DNA of 33,684 nucleotides from Candidatus Uhrbacteria bacterium RIFCSPLOWO2_01_FULL_47_25 (lineage in GTDB: Bacteria; Patescibacteriota; Patescibacteriia; GWA2-46-9). Position numbers and translations under genes: made by a program. Position 1 is the first letter of the stretch. Each line of letters begins with the position of its first letter. Where the stretch lies: the NCBI GenBank assembly GCA_001791325.1, contig MGEK01000039.1, positions 65,175 through 98,858 of the forward strand, given 5' to 3'. Below, in pieces: positions 1 through 7,130 of this stretch. Below the pieces are notes generated by a model that saw only the letters and a list, made by a program, of their open reading frames with translations, ran no database searches and was not told the DNA's origin.

Positions 1-5
1 AAATA

Positions 6-569
6 TTAAGAACTACTAGGACGAATGCCTGTTTCGGACCGTTCAAGAAATGAACGCAACGCCTCAATGTCTTTTGTTAACTTACCTTTCCTCTCCAACA
101 ACCGCATAACGCCTAAAATCCGAGTGCGCTGGCGAGCATTAGCCTGCCGCGCAATCTCTTCCATAAGAAGCTGCGGCCAAAAATACATAGGGTATTTTCG
201 TCTAACATAGCGCCGCTCTTTTTCCCACACGCTTGAGGGGCGCTTTTTTATTCGATATTTTGCTCCGCGTTCATAAAGCAAGCGAAACCCCTCCCCTGCT
301 TCTTGTAACCACAAATTTATTCTCGCGACAGTCGCCGGGCTCGTCTTTATTTGCTTGCAAATATAAGAATATTTATGACCATCAATAAGATGAATGGCAA
401 TTTGCAGACGCTTGGCGATCATGGCTACTTCCTGTTTGGAAAGAAGATCACCAAAAGCTTGTGCCATCTCCTGAGGCGATCGCAATTCAGAAAGATAACG
501 GCAAAACTGGATAAAAATTTCACCGGCTGCTGTGTCCGATAAACGATTATGGGGTGAATATTTACTCAT
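6..569 (-). CDS. TrpR/YerC-YecD family DNA-binding regulator with extended C-terminus
   Basis: The N-terminal ~105 residues look like the Trp-repressor/YerC family, an all-helical fold with a helix-turn-helix at about residues 66-88 (YSYICKQIKTSPATVARINL). The lead-in SKQEVAMIAKRLQIAIHLI is typical of that family. YerC proteins are usually about 100 aa. This one is 187 aa and carries a basic tail after residue 105 with several Trp/Tyr/Arg residues, which I do not recognise. The ATG at 569 fits because the family-like sequence begins soon after it. The gene is complete, with TAA at 6-8. Upstream lies a 14-bp-arm palindrome (602-633) that overlaps a plausible promoter, so autoregulation is a reasonable inference. 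The ligand is unknown; tryptophan binding should not be assumed. The family call is fairly sure, the target genes are not. Confidence 0.8.
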   Translation of the reverse strand: MSKYSPHNRLSDTAAGEIFIQFCRYLSELRSPQEMAQAFGDLLSKQEVAMIAKRLQIAIHLIDGHKYSYICKQIKTSPATVARINLWLQEAGEGFRLLYERGAKYRIKKRPSSVWEKERRYVRRKYPMYFWPQLLMEEIARQANARQRTRILGVMRLLERKGKLTKDIEALRSFLERSETGIRPSSS

Positions 570-601
570 AGAAAAGTATCGTTAAGCTAAAAATTAAATA
601 C

Positions 602-633
602 AAAACTATCATACTCTATAGTATGATAGTTTT
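602..633. promoter_or_regulatory. Perfect 14-bp inverted repeat, candidate operator or weak terminator
   Basis: AAAACTATCATACT (602-615) is followed by a CTAT centre and then the exact reverse complement (620-633). It lies 33 bp upstream of the TrpR/YerC-like start at 569. On the minus strand it sits between a possible -35 (TTGTCA) and -10 (TATGAT) of that gene, as an autoregulatory operator would. Alternatively, as RNA in the minus direction the hairpin is followed by a T-rich stretch and could end transcripts running in from the 3500-738 operon. The stem is AT-rich, so it would be a weak terminator. I favour the operator reading. Confidence 0.55.
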
Positions 634-638
634 GACAA
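608..638 (-). promoter_or_regulatory. Candidate promoter of the TrpR/YerC-like gene
   Basis: On the minus strand TTGTCA (633-638) and TATGAT (608-613) are each one base from the sigma-70 consensus. They are separated by 19 bp, slightly longer than ideal. The -10 lies 38 bp upstream of the ATG at 569. Both elements overlap the 602-633 palindrome. Confidence 0.4.
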
Positions 639-737
639 ATTTACAATAACACTTATGCACATAACACCACTCGTCTACATAAAGCCTACGCTTGAGTGGC
701 AATGCCATACCTTGCCATCATAGTGACGACAATGGAT

Positions 738-1145
738 TTATACCATTCTTTTTGTATAACTCTTTTTGCGTAATTCTACGAAAATAATCACCACCAGCAG
801 CACAATAATGAAACTTGCAACTTCTAAAAAAATATTGCGGGCGGTAATCGCTACACCCGCTTTATTTAAAAAATAGACAATCAATGGCACCACGGCAATA
901 GACAGGGCAAATGATAATGTAAACCGCTCAATCCAATCAAGTTGTTTTTCCTCTGTTGGCGCATGGCGCGGAAAAGCTAACTCAATGATGAAAAATCCTG
1001 GTAAAAAAAGCATAAATACTGTGCCGAAAACAATCCGCAATGCTCCACGAAACGGTAGCCAAGAGCTCAAAGCTGCAGACAGAATCAACAAACTCAAAAT
1101 AATACCACCAATAACGAAGAGATTTTTTTTAATCTTCTCTGACAT
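738..1145 (-). CDS. DUF1616-like membrane protein, short form
   Basis: A 135-aa protein with about four membrane segments (roughly residues 9-29, 34-54, 72-92 and 103-124). The block 'GALRIVFGTVFMLFLPGFFIIE', then a proline/charged loop, 'LDWIERFTLSFALSIAVVPL' and 'NKAG' matches the N-terminal membrane half of DUF1616 proteins, which are usually longer and carry an extracytoplasmic C-terminal domain. Only the membrane part is present here. It is the last gene of a three-gene minus-strand set: its start overlaps the end of the preceding gene by 17 bp, implying translational coupling. The function is unknown; DUF1616 genes often lie in surface-polysaccharide regions. Confidence 0.7.
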   Translation of the reverse strand: MSEKIKKNLFVIGGIILSLLILSAALSSWLPFRGALRIVFGTVFMLFLPGFFIIELAFPRHAPTEEKQLDWIERFTLSFALSIAVVPLIVYFLNKAGVAITARNIFLEVASFIIVLLVVIIFVELRKKSYTKRMV

Positions 1146-1869
1146 AATAATTATCTACCATGATTAAGATTGATATCAACAAAACCAATAACGCGGAAAG
1201 AATGGCTACGGCGAGTCCTGTCCAGCCCATCGCCCCAACTTTCCAATAAACGATTAAACCTGCACCTGCTGTCAATATACCAATAATCCCCCATTCTCTC
1301 CAGCCAATGTGCTGTCTAGAATTATTCTCTTGCAACTGCGTAATTGTTCCGCCTTTTTGAACATTCAAACTCACGGAAACTATGCCCGCAAATATTAACC
1401 AGACAAATAAGGTATTTAATTTAAGCTGTAAATTGATCAAAGCCCAATTCGTTTTAAACTCTTCAATAACGAGTAAACATAAATACAAAATGAGAAACCA
1501 AGAAAAAACTGTTCTTGATAAGACGGACAGTCTTTGAACTAACGTCTGACCGTTTAAAATTCGCTCCTTAAAAAATCCAACAACAGTATCCGCTTTTATA
1601 ATCAGTCTAACTAAAATCCTAATCAATAATTTGCCGCCCCTAAAATCACTTCGTTTCTCGCGCAACCACAGTCTGATTCCGTCAATATGATATAAAAATT
1701 TTAAAATCGCGCTTATGCCGACAAAAGCATACAAGGGGCCAATGAGAAGACCAGTGTCCATAAGCCATCCCTTTGTTAATTTATTAGCAATCAAAAGTCC
1801 GGCTAAGCCAAAGACATAAAATCTAAAACTAACTTCGTTTACTTCCAAAATTGCCGTGGCCAATTTCAT
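1129..1869 (-). CDS. Six-TM integral membrane protein of unknown function
   Basis: I place the start at the ATG at 1869 because it shares an ATGA with the stop of the upstream gene (1866-1868), a classic coupled overlap. An in-frame ATG at 1899 would add ten residues inside the upstream gene. The 246-aa product has about six hydrophobic segments, two near the N-terminus, two in the middle and two near the end. A basic, amphipathic stretch (after 'LWLREKRSDFRGG') lies between segments 2 and 3. I do not recognise a family. The surroundings (a GT-C-like protein upstream and a DUF1616-like protein downstream) suggest a membrane partner in glycan assembly or export. Confidence 0.7.
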   Translation of the reverse strand: MKLATAILEVNEVSFRFYVFGLAGLLIANKLTKGWLMDTGLLIGPLYAFVGISAILKFLYHIDGIRLWLREKRSDFRGGKLLIRILVRLIIKADTVVGFFKERILNGQTLVQRLSVLSRTVFSWFLILYLCLLVIEEFKTNWALINLQLKLNTLFVWLIFAGIVSVSLNVQKGGTITQLQENNSRQHIGWREWGIIGILTAGAGLIVYWKVGAMGWTGLAVAILSALLVLLISILIMVDNYYVRED

Positions 1870-3500
1870 GGCAGGTTTTTTAATGGTTGGTATTCCCATA
1901 TATGTGCACTAATTCTCTTACTATATTTATTTAAAAATTCTCTCATTGGCTTGTTCTCATTCTGCCTTGAGCCGACGAAAATATAAATTGGGTCGTCCCC
2001 ATAACGTCTTAACAATTCAACGCGCTCGTCGTCTGTTCCTTTATACCAAAATTTTTCCCACTCTTCAAGGGACCAGTAATTGATAAAATACCCCGGAGCG
2101 ATAGTGCGCTCTGTTAAATACCCGTAAACCCATGGCGTATAATATGCATCAGTTGCCATTCCATAAGCATTTGGTTCAAGTTGGTGCGAGGCCATATTAA
2201 GTTCTTTGAGCTCTACTGGCGAAATCCACGGCTCCCGCGTCCAACTATAATAAAGTATCACTCCTGAAAATCCCACTACAAAAATCGCTAGTAAAATACG
2301 CCCCCAGTGTGTATCTTTGAAATATTCAATCAACTGCGCCAAGGCCACGCTCGCAAAAATGATTATAAAAAGATCAAGAATAATAAGATAACGTTGATAA
2401 AATACAACACGCCCTAATATGAGAATAAAAGTAGTGATAAAAAATGATAAGAGAAATATTAGGCCATTAGCTGATACCGTCATCCACCAAATTTTGACTC
2501 GTTTCAAAAGCATCCAAGCACCAAGCAGGGCCAGCGGGGTGTAAAAAAGTGTACTTAAACGAAAAGCTGTAAAGTTTAAATACAAGCCCGTAAGTTCAGC
2601 ACTCAAAAATGGCTCAAAATTTGCCAATTGCAATTTACGTTCAATTATATAAGGAAGGTACCCGCGAAGTTCGTGCCAATTCACAAGGATAGCAAGCGCC
2701 AAAATGCCAAGACCAGTGACAATTACTTTTTTAATTATTCTATTGCCATCCAAGTTGATAAAACGGTGGCGCCACCATAACCACCTACCTACCATCACTA
2801 TTGTATAAACACCATATGCCAACCCAAACACCAAAAACGTAGCCGGATGCAATGCGCCAGCAAACCCGCCAGTCAAAATAGCTAACCACGACTGACGCGA
2901 GACCAGAGCAATGGTCACCATAAACAGCATCACGGAAATCATCATCCTATAAAACATCCAAATATAGGCCTCGTGCTGGGCAATAGACAAAACAAAAATT
3001 AAAAGGGCAGACAGGGCAATAATTTGATTACGGAACAATGATTTAGCGGCCGTATAGAGAGATAATCCCAATAAAACATTAAAAACCGCCAGAAAACCAT
3101 ATAGCATCGCATTGACCGAAAATCCAAGGGCTGATAAAATATGAACAATCGGTGAAAGCGGTCCGGCTTGTCTGGTCCCAACCAAATATTGTTCAAATGC
3201 CCTCAAATAAATTCCTGTATCATACCCCAGAGGCGTTTCGCCCCAATGAAAAAATGGCACTATTCTTATACTCAAAAGAAGTATCAATATTCCAGCTAAT
3301 AAACCTTGAGGATATTCCTTAATATTTTTTTTACCTTGCTCCCAAAAATGCGCCATCCAAAACAAAAAAATCGCAAACAACAAAAAACTGACCCGATACC
3401 ACCAGACCATCTGGCGAGGCGTTACTAAAACAATAATGAGGAAGTACGCCAAAGCAAATATCCAATAACGATAAGAAGCGCGCATAGTTTTAGTCAGCAT
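1866..3500 (-). CDS. GT-C-like polytopic membrane protein, putative lipid-linked-sugar glycosyltransferase
   Basis: A 544-aa protein with about 11-12 predicted membrane helices and a soluble C-terminal ~110 residues, the architecture of GT-C glycosyltransferases. After the third helix comes 'GYDTGIYLRAFEQYL' (residues 92-106). This places an acidic residue (D94) in the first large outer loop, where GT-C enzymes keep a catalytic or metal-binding carboxylate. The C-terminal part ('MASHQLEPNAYGMATDAYYTPWVYGYLTERTIAPGYFIN') resembles the periplasmic tails of oligosaccharyltransferase-like proteins. It heads the minus-strand trio and is divergent from the epimerase gene at 3533, with only 32 bp between them. 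Donor and acceptor are unknown. Fold assignment is from topology and motif position only. Confidence 0.7.
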   Translation of the reverse strand: MLTKTMRASYRYWIFALAYFLIIVLVTPRQMVWWYRVSFLLFAIFLFWMAHFWEQGKKNIKEYPQGLLAGILILLLSIRIVPFFHWGETPLGYDTGIYLRAFEQYLVGTRQAGPLSPIVHILSALGFSVNAMLYGFLAVFNVLLGLSLYTAAKSLFRNQIIALSALLIFVLSIAQHEAYIWMFYRMMISVMLFMVTIALVSRQSWLAILTGGFAGALHPATFLVFGLAYGVYTIVMVGRWLWWRHRFINLDGNRIIKKVIVTGLGILALAILVNWHELRGYLPYIIERKLQLANFEPFLSAELTGLYLNFTAFRLSTLFYTPLALLGAWMLLKRVKIWWMTVSANGLIFLLSFFITTFILILGRVVFYQRYLIILDLFIIIFASVALAQLIEYFKDTHWGRILLAIFVVGFSGVILYYSWTREPWISPVELKELNMASHQLEPNAYGMATDAYYTPWVYGYLTERTIAPGYFINYWSLEEWEKFWYKGTDDERVELLRRYGDDPIYIFVGSRQNENKPMREFLNKYSKRISAHIWEYQPLKNLP

Positions 3501-3532
3501 ACACTAAAATAATTTATTCGTCATCCAAAATT

Positions 3533-4462
3533 ATGAGAATTCTCATCACGGGTGGTTTGGGTTTTCAGGGCAGTCACCTAGCCGAACACTTCCATAAAAA
3601 GGGACACGAAATCACTATTCTCAACACTTTTTCTAATAGAGCCAAGACTCTCTTAGAGCAATTCAATTTGCCATGGCACTGTGTTTGGGGCAGTATCACC
3701 GATCGAGAGTTAGTGGAAAAAACAGTCCGTGACCACGATGTTGTATTCCATCTAGCGGCTAGAATTAACGTTGATGAATCCATTAAAGACCCGGAGGCCT
3801 TTTTAACGACCAATGTCTATGGAACCTATAATGTCTTGGAGGCAGTAAAAAAATACGACAATAGACTTATCTTTGCCAGCAGCTGTGAGGTTTATGGAGC
3901 TCCCACAGAACACATATTAGTCAATGAAAAAACCGAATTGCGTCCGCACAGTCCCTATGCCGCCAGCAAAGCAGCCGCCGATCGCCTTTGTTTTTCATAC
4001 TACAAAACTTATGGAATAAATGTGACAATCGTAAGACCGTTTAATATATACGGCGAACGTCAAAAAGAGGGTCCGGGCGGTGCCGCGGTGGCAATTTTTG
4101 TAAGAAAATCACTACAGAATGAGTCAATTACCATATTTGGCGACGGCTCACAGACGCGAGATTATTTAAATATTGATGATTTAGTTCGGGCCTATGATTT
4201 AGTTTTCCAACATAAAGAACTGGCCGGTGAAACAATTAATTTCGGCACCGGTAAAGAAACTTCAATCAAAGAAATCGCAGAATATGTATCCAAGAAGTTG
4301 AATACCAATATAGAGTATAAAGAATCACGACTAGGCGAAGTAAAAAGTTTTGTGGCGGCCGAGATTACCAAAGCGCGCTCCTTGGGGTTTGAGCCAAGGG
4401 TTGATATCTGGACAGGTGTTAATCGCTATATCGAGTGGCGTAAACAACAACCACTTGCATGA
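3533..4462 (+). CDS. Extended SDR NAD-dependent sugar epimerase/dehydratase
   Basis: A 309-aa extended short-chain dehydrogenase acting on NDP-sugars. The NAD-binding GxxGxxG is at residues 7-13 (GGLGFQG). The catalytic set is Ser116/117 (FASSCEVYG) and Tyr142-x3-Lys146 (SPYAASK). 'RPFNIYGERQ', 'GDGSQTRDYLNIDDLVRA' and 'NFGTGKETSIKEIAEYV' are typical of the UDP-glucose 4-epimerase/dTDP-glucose 4,6-dehydratase group. The exact reaction cannot be told from sequence by eye. It is the first gene of the long plus-strand run, and its stop overlaps the next start as ATGA at 4459-4462. Cytoplasmic, and likely supplies an activated sugar to the adjacent glycosyltransferases. Confidence 0.85.
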   Translation: MRILITGGLGFQGSHLAEHFHKKGHEITILNTFSNRAKTLLEQFNLPWHCVWGSITDRELVEKTVRDHDVVFHLAARINVDESIKDPEAFLTTNVYGTYNVLEAVKKYDNRLIFASSCEVYGAPTEHILVNEKTELRPHSPYAASKAAADRLCFSYYKTYGINVTIVRPFNIYGERQKEGPGGAAVAIFVRKSLQNESITIFGDGSQTRDYLNIDDLVRAYDLVFQHKELAGETINFGTGKETSIKEIAEYVSKKLNTNIEYKESRLGEVKSFVAAEITKARSLGFEPRVDIWTGVNRYIEWRKQQPLA

Positions 4463-5118
4463 AACCGATAGTAGTTATTCCCGCTTACAATGAGCAAGAA
4501 CATATTGCTGAAGTGGTACGCTCGGCAAAGCAATATGTGCCTCAAATAATTGTCGTGGATGACGCCTCAAAAGATGATACAAAAATCAAGGCGGTAAACG
4601 CGGGCGCGCTGACCATTGATCACATTGTCAATCTCGGCAAAGCCGGCGCCATTAAAACTGGCTGTGATGCGGCAGTATGTCTAGGCGCAGATATAATTAT
4701 TCTTATGGATGGAGACGGCCAACATGATCCGTCTCGTATTCCAACATTCCTGGATATCCTAAAAGATGACACTGTAGAAATAGTTTTTGGCTCACGCACT
4801 GATTTGCGAGAGATGCCCTTTGTCCGACGAGCTGGCACAAAACTATTGGAATATTCAATGCGCTATCTCTTTCAGATGAGTATTTGTGACATGCAATGCG
4901 GCTATCGCGCGTTTAGAACAAGAGTGTATCCACTGCTCCGATGGGATTCAAAAAATTACCATGCCGACGCAGAGATTACCGCCCGTACCGGCAAATATCA
5001 TCTCCCCTATAAAGAAATTCCTATTAAAACTATTTACCACGACTCATACAAAGGAATGACTATCATTGACGGGCTCATGCTTTTGGGCAAAATAGTCATT
5101 TGGAAATTTACTCTTTAA
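4459..5118 (+). CDS. GT2 family glycosyltransferase, DPM1/polyprenyl-phosphate type
   Basis: A 219-aa GT-A enzyme with 'VVIPAYNEQEHI' at the N-terminus, 'IIVVDDASKDDT' around residues 31-41 and the metal/nucleotide motif MDGDGQHDP with the acidic pair at 84-87. 'MQCGYRAFR' and the acceptor-side 'YHADAEI' complete the polyprenyl-phosphate mannosyl/glucosyltransferase pattern. It is short, with no C-terminal membrane helices, which fits cooperation with the separate DUF2304 membrane protein encoded 12 bp downstream. It is coupled to the epimerase by an ATGA overlap. Likely transfers a sugar from an NDP donor to undecaprenyl phosphate on the cytoplasmic face. The sugar is unknown. Confidence 0.85.
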   Translation: MKPIVVIPAYNEQEHIAEVVRSAKQYVPQIIVVDDASKDDTKIKAVNAGALTIDHIVNLGKAGAIKTGCDAAVCLGADIIILMDGDGQHDPSRIPTFLDILKDDTVEIVFGSRTDLREMPFVRRAGTKLLEYSMRYLFQMSICDMQCGYRAFRTRVYPLLRWDSKNYHADAEITARTGKYHLPYKEIPIKTIYHDSYKGMTIIDGLMLLGKIVIWKFTL

Positions 5119-5130
5119 CTTCTAACTAAT

Positions 5131-5466
5131 ATGATTACCATACAGCTCATTGGCGTTGTCGTCGGACTTGGCGCAATTCATCTTACTTACCTTTATTACA
5201 AACGAGCAAATTTTACTAAAAAAGAGGTACTTCTTTGGAGCACTATATGGCTCACTTTCATTTTTGTGTCAATATTCCCTAACAGTGTGCGGCCAGTTGT
5301 GGGATATCTAGGACTCCAACGCCCCATGGATCTCATAATGCTTATAGCGTTTATTGTATTGTTTTTACTTAGTTTCCATAATTACGCTGTTACGCACCGT
5401 CAAGAAAGACGCCTAGAAGAGTTCGTGCGGAAAGCGGCCTTAGCCAACTTTAAAAAAAATCAATAG
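5131..5466 (+). CDS. DUF2304 small membrane protein
   Basis: A 111-aa protein with three hydrophobic segments (about residues 4-22, 33-53 and 65-85) and a charged C-terminal tail (HRQERRLEEFVRKAAL). The 'KKEVLLWSTIWLTFIFVSIFP' block and the tail match the DUF2304 family, which usually follows a DPM1-like GT2 gene as here. By association it probably anchors or assists that glycosyltransferase at the membrane. The spacing on both sides is tight (12 and 11 bp), consistent with one operon. No biochemical role is established for the family as far as I know. Confidence 0.8.
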   Translation: MITIQLIGVVVGLGAIHLTYLYYKRANFTKKEVLLWSTIWLTFIFVSIFPNSVRPVVGYLGLQRPMDLIMLIAFIVLFLLSFHNYAVTHRQERRLEEFVRKAALANFKKNQ

Positions 5467-5477
5467 CGCTATGGGGT

Positions 5478-6650
5478 ATGAATAAACTCCTCATCTTCGC
5501 CGCGGTTTATCATCCCTACAAAGGCGGATATACGGAAAGTATGCATGAGCTAGCAAAACGACTTGCACAAAAAGGATGGGCCGTTACTGTCCTTGCTTGT
5601 AACACCCACCGGCGCGCCGAACAGGAAATTATTGACGGAATAGAAGTAAAACGAATTCCCTGTGTAAATCCAAAGTGGCTCAACAGTACTTTCCCCATTC
5701 CTCTGCCCTTTCCGAAAACATTCCGAATTTTAAAAATTGCACTCTCCCCTATACCCGATCTCATCTCAACCCAAACCAGGTTCTTCCCCACAGCATGGCT
5801 CGGTTTTTTTATTGGTAAAATAAAAAATATCCCGATCGCCCACACTGAACGAGGAGCAATTCACAGCATTGTTTCTTCACGCCTTATTTCGTGGATATCC
5901 GCCATAATAGACCATACGCTTGGTTGGATTATTGTTCGTTTTTCAAATATGGTAATAGGCGTTTCAGACGCTTCTTGTCAGTTTCTAAGGCACCTCGGCG
6001 CTAAAAATCCATTAAAAATTTACAACGGGGTGGACACAGTATTTTGGCAAAACCCCTCTGTCATCAGTCATGGGTCATCAGTCATAAGTCAACTATCAAT
6101 CACTTTTGTCGGCCGTCTCATCTACTCTAAGGGTGTACAAGATTTGTTGCATGCGGTGGTGCAAATTAAGAACGTAAGAAAGCAAGAACCTAAAAACATT
6201 ATAGTAAATATTGTGGGCGACGGCACGTACCGCCCCGTACTTGAGAGGTTTACCCATGAACTTAAACTTGATGATAACATCCGTTTCCTCGGAGAAATGA
6301 CGAAAGAACAGGTGCGGGAAATATTGTGGCAAACCGATATTTTTGTGAATCCCTCTCATTCCGAAGGCCTGCCGCGCTCTGTCCTAGAAGCAGCCGCCGC
6401 AGGTTTGCCTATCATCGCGACTGATGTTGGCGGCACCAATGAAATTATTCCCGACGATAGCTATGGACTATTGATCCCTTCCAAAAATCCCAATGCCCTT
6501 GCTGAAAAATTAGCCGCACTGACTAATGACGAAAATTTACGGACACATCTCGGCGGCAATGCGCAACGATACGTTAAAGAACACTTTGATTGGGATAAAA
6601 TCACCGAACAATATATAGGGGTGATGGAACAATTGACAATTAACAATTGA
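5478..6650 (+). CDS. GT4 family glycosyltransferase with 7-bp-repeat-encoded interdomain linker
   Basis: A 390-aa GT-B enzyme. The N-terminal Rossmann half begins 'HPYKGGYTESMHELAKRLAQKGWAVTVLAC'. The C-terminal half has 'ITFVGRLIYSKGVQDLL' and the GT4 E-x7-E motif at E296/E304 (EGLPRSVLE). Between the halves, residues 195-208 are encoded by a tandem array of degenerate 7-bp repeats (6060-6101) that starts exactly on a codon boundary. The last residues and the stop codon lie in a second 7-bp array (6631-6679). Both repeats look like later additions to an otherwise normal enzyme. It likely adds a hexose to the lipid-linked glycan. Donor and linkage cannot be read from sequence. Confidence 0.88.
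   Translation: MNKLLIFAAVYHPYKGGYTESMHELAKRLAQKGWAVTVLACNTHRRAEQEIIDGIEVKRIPCVNPKWLNSTFPIPLPFPKTFRILKIALSPIPDLISTQTRFFPTAWLGFFIGKIKNIPIAHTERGAIHSIVSSRLISWISAIIDHTLGWIIVRFSNMVIGVSDASCQFLRHLGAKNPLKIYNGVDTVFWQNPSVISHGSSVISQLSITFVGRLIYSKGVQDLLHAVVQIKNVRKQEPKNIIVNIVGDGTYRPVLERFTHELKLDDNIRFLGEMTKEQVREILWQTDIFVNPSHSEGLPRSVLEAAAAGLPIIATDVGGTNEIIPDDSYGLLIPSKNPNALAEKLAALTNDENLRTHLGGNAQRYVKEHFDWDKITEQYIGVMEQLTINN
6060..6101 (+). repeat. Tandem 7-bp repeat array inside a GT4 gene
   Basis: Six consecutive heptamers fit the pattern GTCAtNN. Four begin GTCAT, the fifth is GTCAACT and the sixth is ATCAATC. The array is 42 bp, in frame, and encodes the linker between the two Rossmann halves of the glycosyltransferase. 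On the reverse strand the units read NNATGAC, close to the NNTTGAC units at 6631-6679. Confidence 0.75.
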
Positions 6651-6679
6651 CAGGTGACTATTTACATTTGACATTTGAC
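6631..6679 (+). repeat. Tandem 7-bp repeat array, upstream flank of four-helix-bundle gene
   Basis: Seven consecutive heptamers of form NNTTGAC: AATTGAC, AATTAAC, AATTGAC, AGGTGAC, TATTTAC and two of ATTTGAC. The array starts within the last codons of the GT4 gene and supplies its stop (6648-6650). It ends 17 bp before the four-helix-bundle start at 6697. The array at 7092-7126 has the same consensus in the opposite orientation. Confidence 0.8.
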
Positions 6680-6696
6680 GAAGAATAATCCTTTTT

Positions 6697-7071
6697 ATGA
6701 AGAAATTTAGATTTCGTCAATTTAAAATCTATCAAGATGTGAGAGAATTCCGAAAGGAGATTAAATCACTAAGCAAGGACAAATTCCCAAAAGAAGAGCA
6801 GTTTTGTCTTATATCACAACTGTGGCGTGCCTTAGATTCAATCCTACTCAATATCGCTGAAGGATCTGATCGAGGAACAGATAAAGACTTCGCTCATTAT
6901 CTAAATAATTCACACACTTCATTAAACGAAGTCGTCGCTTGTCTAGACGTTGCGCTGGATGATGAGTACATTACAGTAGAAGATCATCAAAAATACTTAG
7001 GAAACGCTGAAAAACTTGCTAACCAATTAACAGCATTTAGAAAAAATCTTCTTGAAAGGCCAACTAAGTGA
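6697..7071 (+). CDS. Four-helix-bundle protein (23S rRNA intervening-sequence/S23 family)
   Basis: A 124-aa, highly helical protein. 'FKIYQDVREFRKEI' near the N-terminus, 'FPKEEQFCLISQLWRALDSILLNIAEGSDRGTDKDFAHYLNNSHTSLNEV' in the middle and a C-terminal 'LANQLTAFRKNL' helix are the signature of the four-helix-bundle family first seen in 23S rRNA intervening sequences, related to the Avd accessory protein of diversity-generating retroelements. The biochemical role of stand-alone copies is not established. No reverse transcriptase or variable repeat is nearby, so an Avd role is not supported. It is unrelated to glycan synthesis and sits between inverted 7-bp arrays, which looks like an insertion into the operon. 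Confidence 0.85.
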   Translation: MKKFRFRQFKIYQDVREFRKEIKSLSKDKFPKEEQFCLISQLWRALDSILLNIAEGSDRGTDKDFAHYLNNSHTSLNEVVACLDVALDDEYITVEDHQKYLGNAEKLANQLTAFRKNLLERPTK

Positions 7072-7091
7072 CATGAGACTAATTCTCCAAG

Positions 7092-7126
7092 GTCAAATGT
7101 TAATTGTTAAATGTCAATTGTACAAA
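7092..7126 (-). repeat. Tandem 7-bp repeat array, downstream flank, inverted orientation
   Basis: Five consecutive heptamers of form GTCAANN (GTCAAAT, GTTAATT, GTTAAAT, GTCAATT, GTACAAA). This is the reverse complement of the NNTTGAC units at 6631-6679. The array ends four bases before the asnB-like start codon at 7131, so it makes up the whole leader of that gene. Confidence 0.8.
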
Positions 7127-7130
7127 ATCT

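Noticed and set aside
671-737. Imperfect hairpins (TGGCAA/TTGCCA and CACTC/GAGTG) between the DUF1616-like gene and the palindrome
   Set aside because: Stems of five or six bases with large loops and no T-run; not enough to call an RNA or terminator.
6697-7071. Avd accessory protein of a diversity-generating retroelement
   Set aside because: The fold family is related, but no reverse transcriptase, template repeat or variable repeat is found nearby.
4459-7071. Alternative genetic code with TGA read as glycine or tryptophan
   Set aside because: TGA serves as the natural end of several intact genes (for example at 4460-4462, 6648-6650 and 7069-7071), and no family-like sequence continues beyond them.
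6060-7126. Possible CRISPR array from the repeated 7-bp motifs
   Set aside because: Units are 7 bp, contiguous and without spacers; no cas genes are present.
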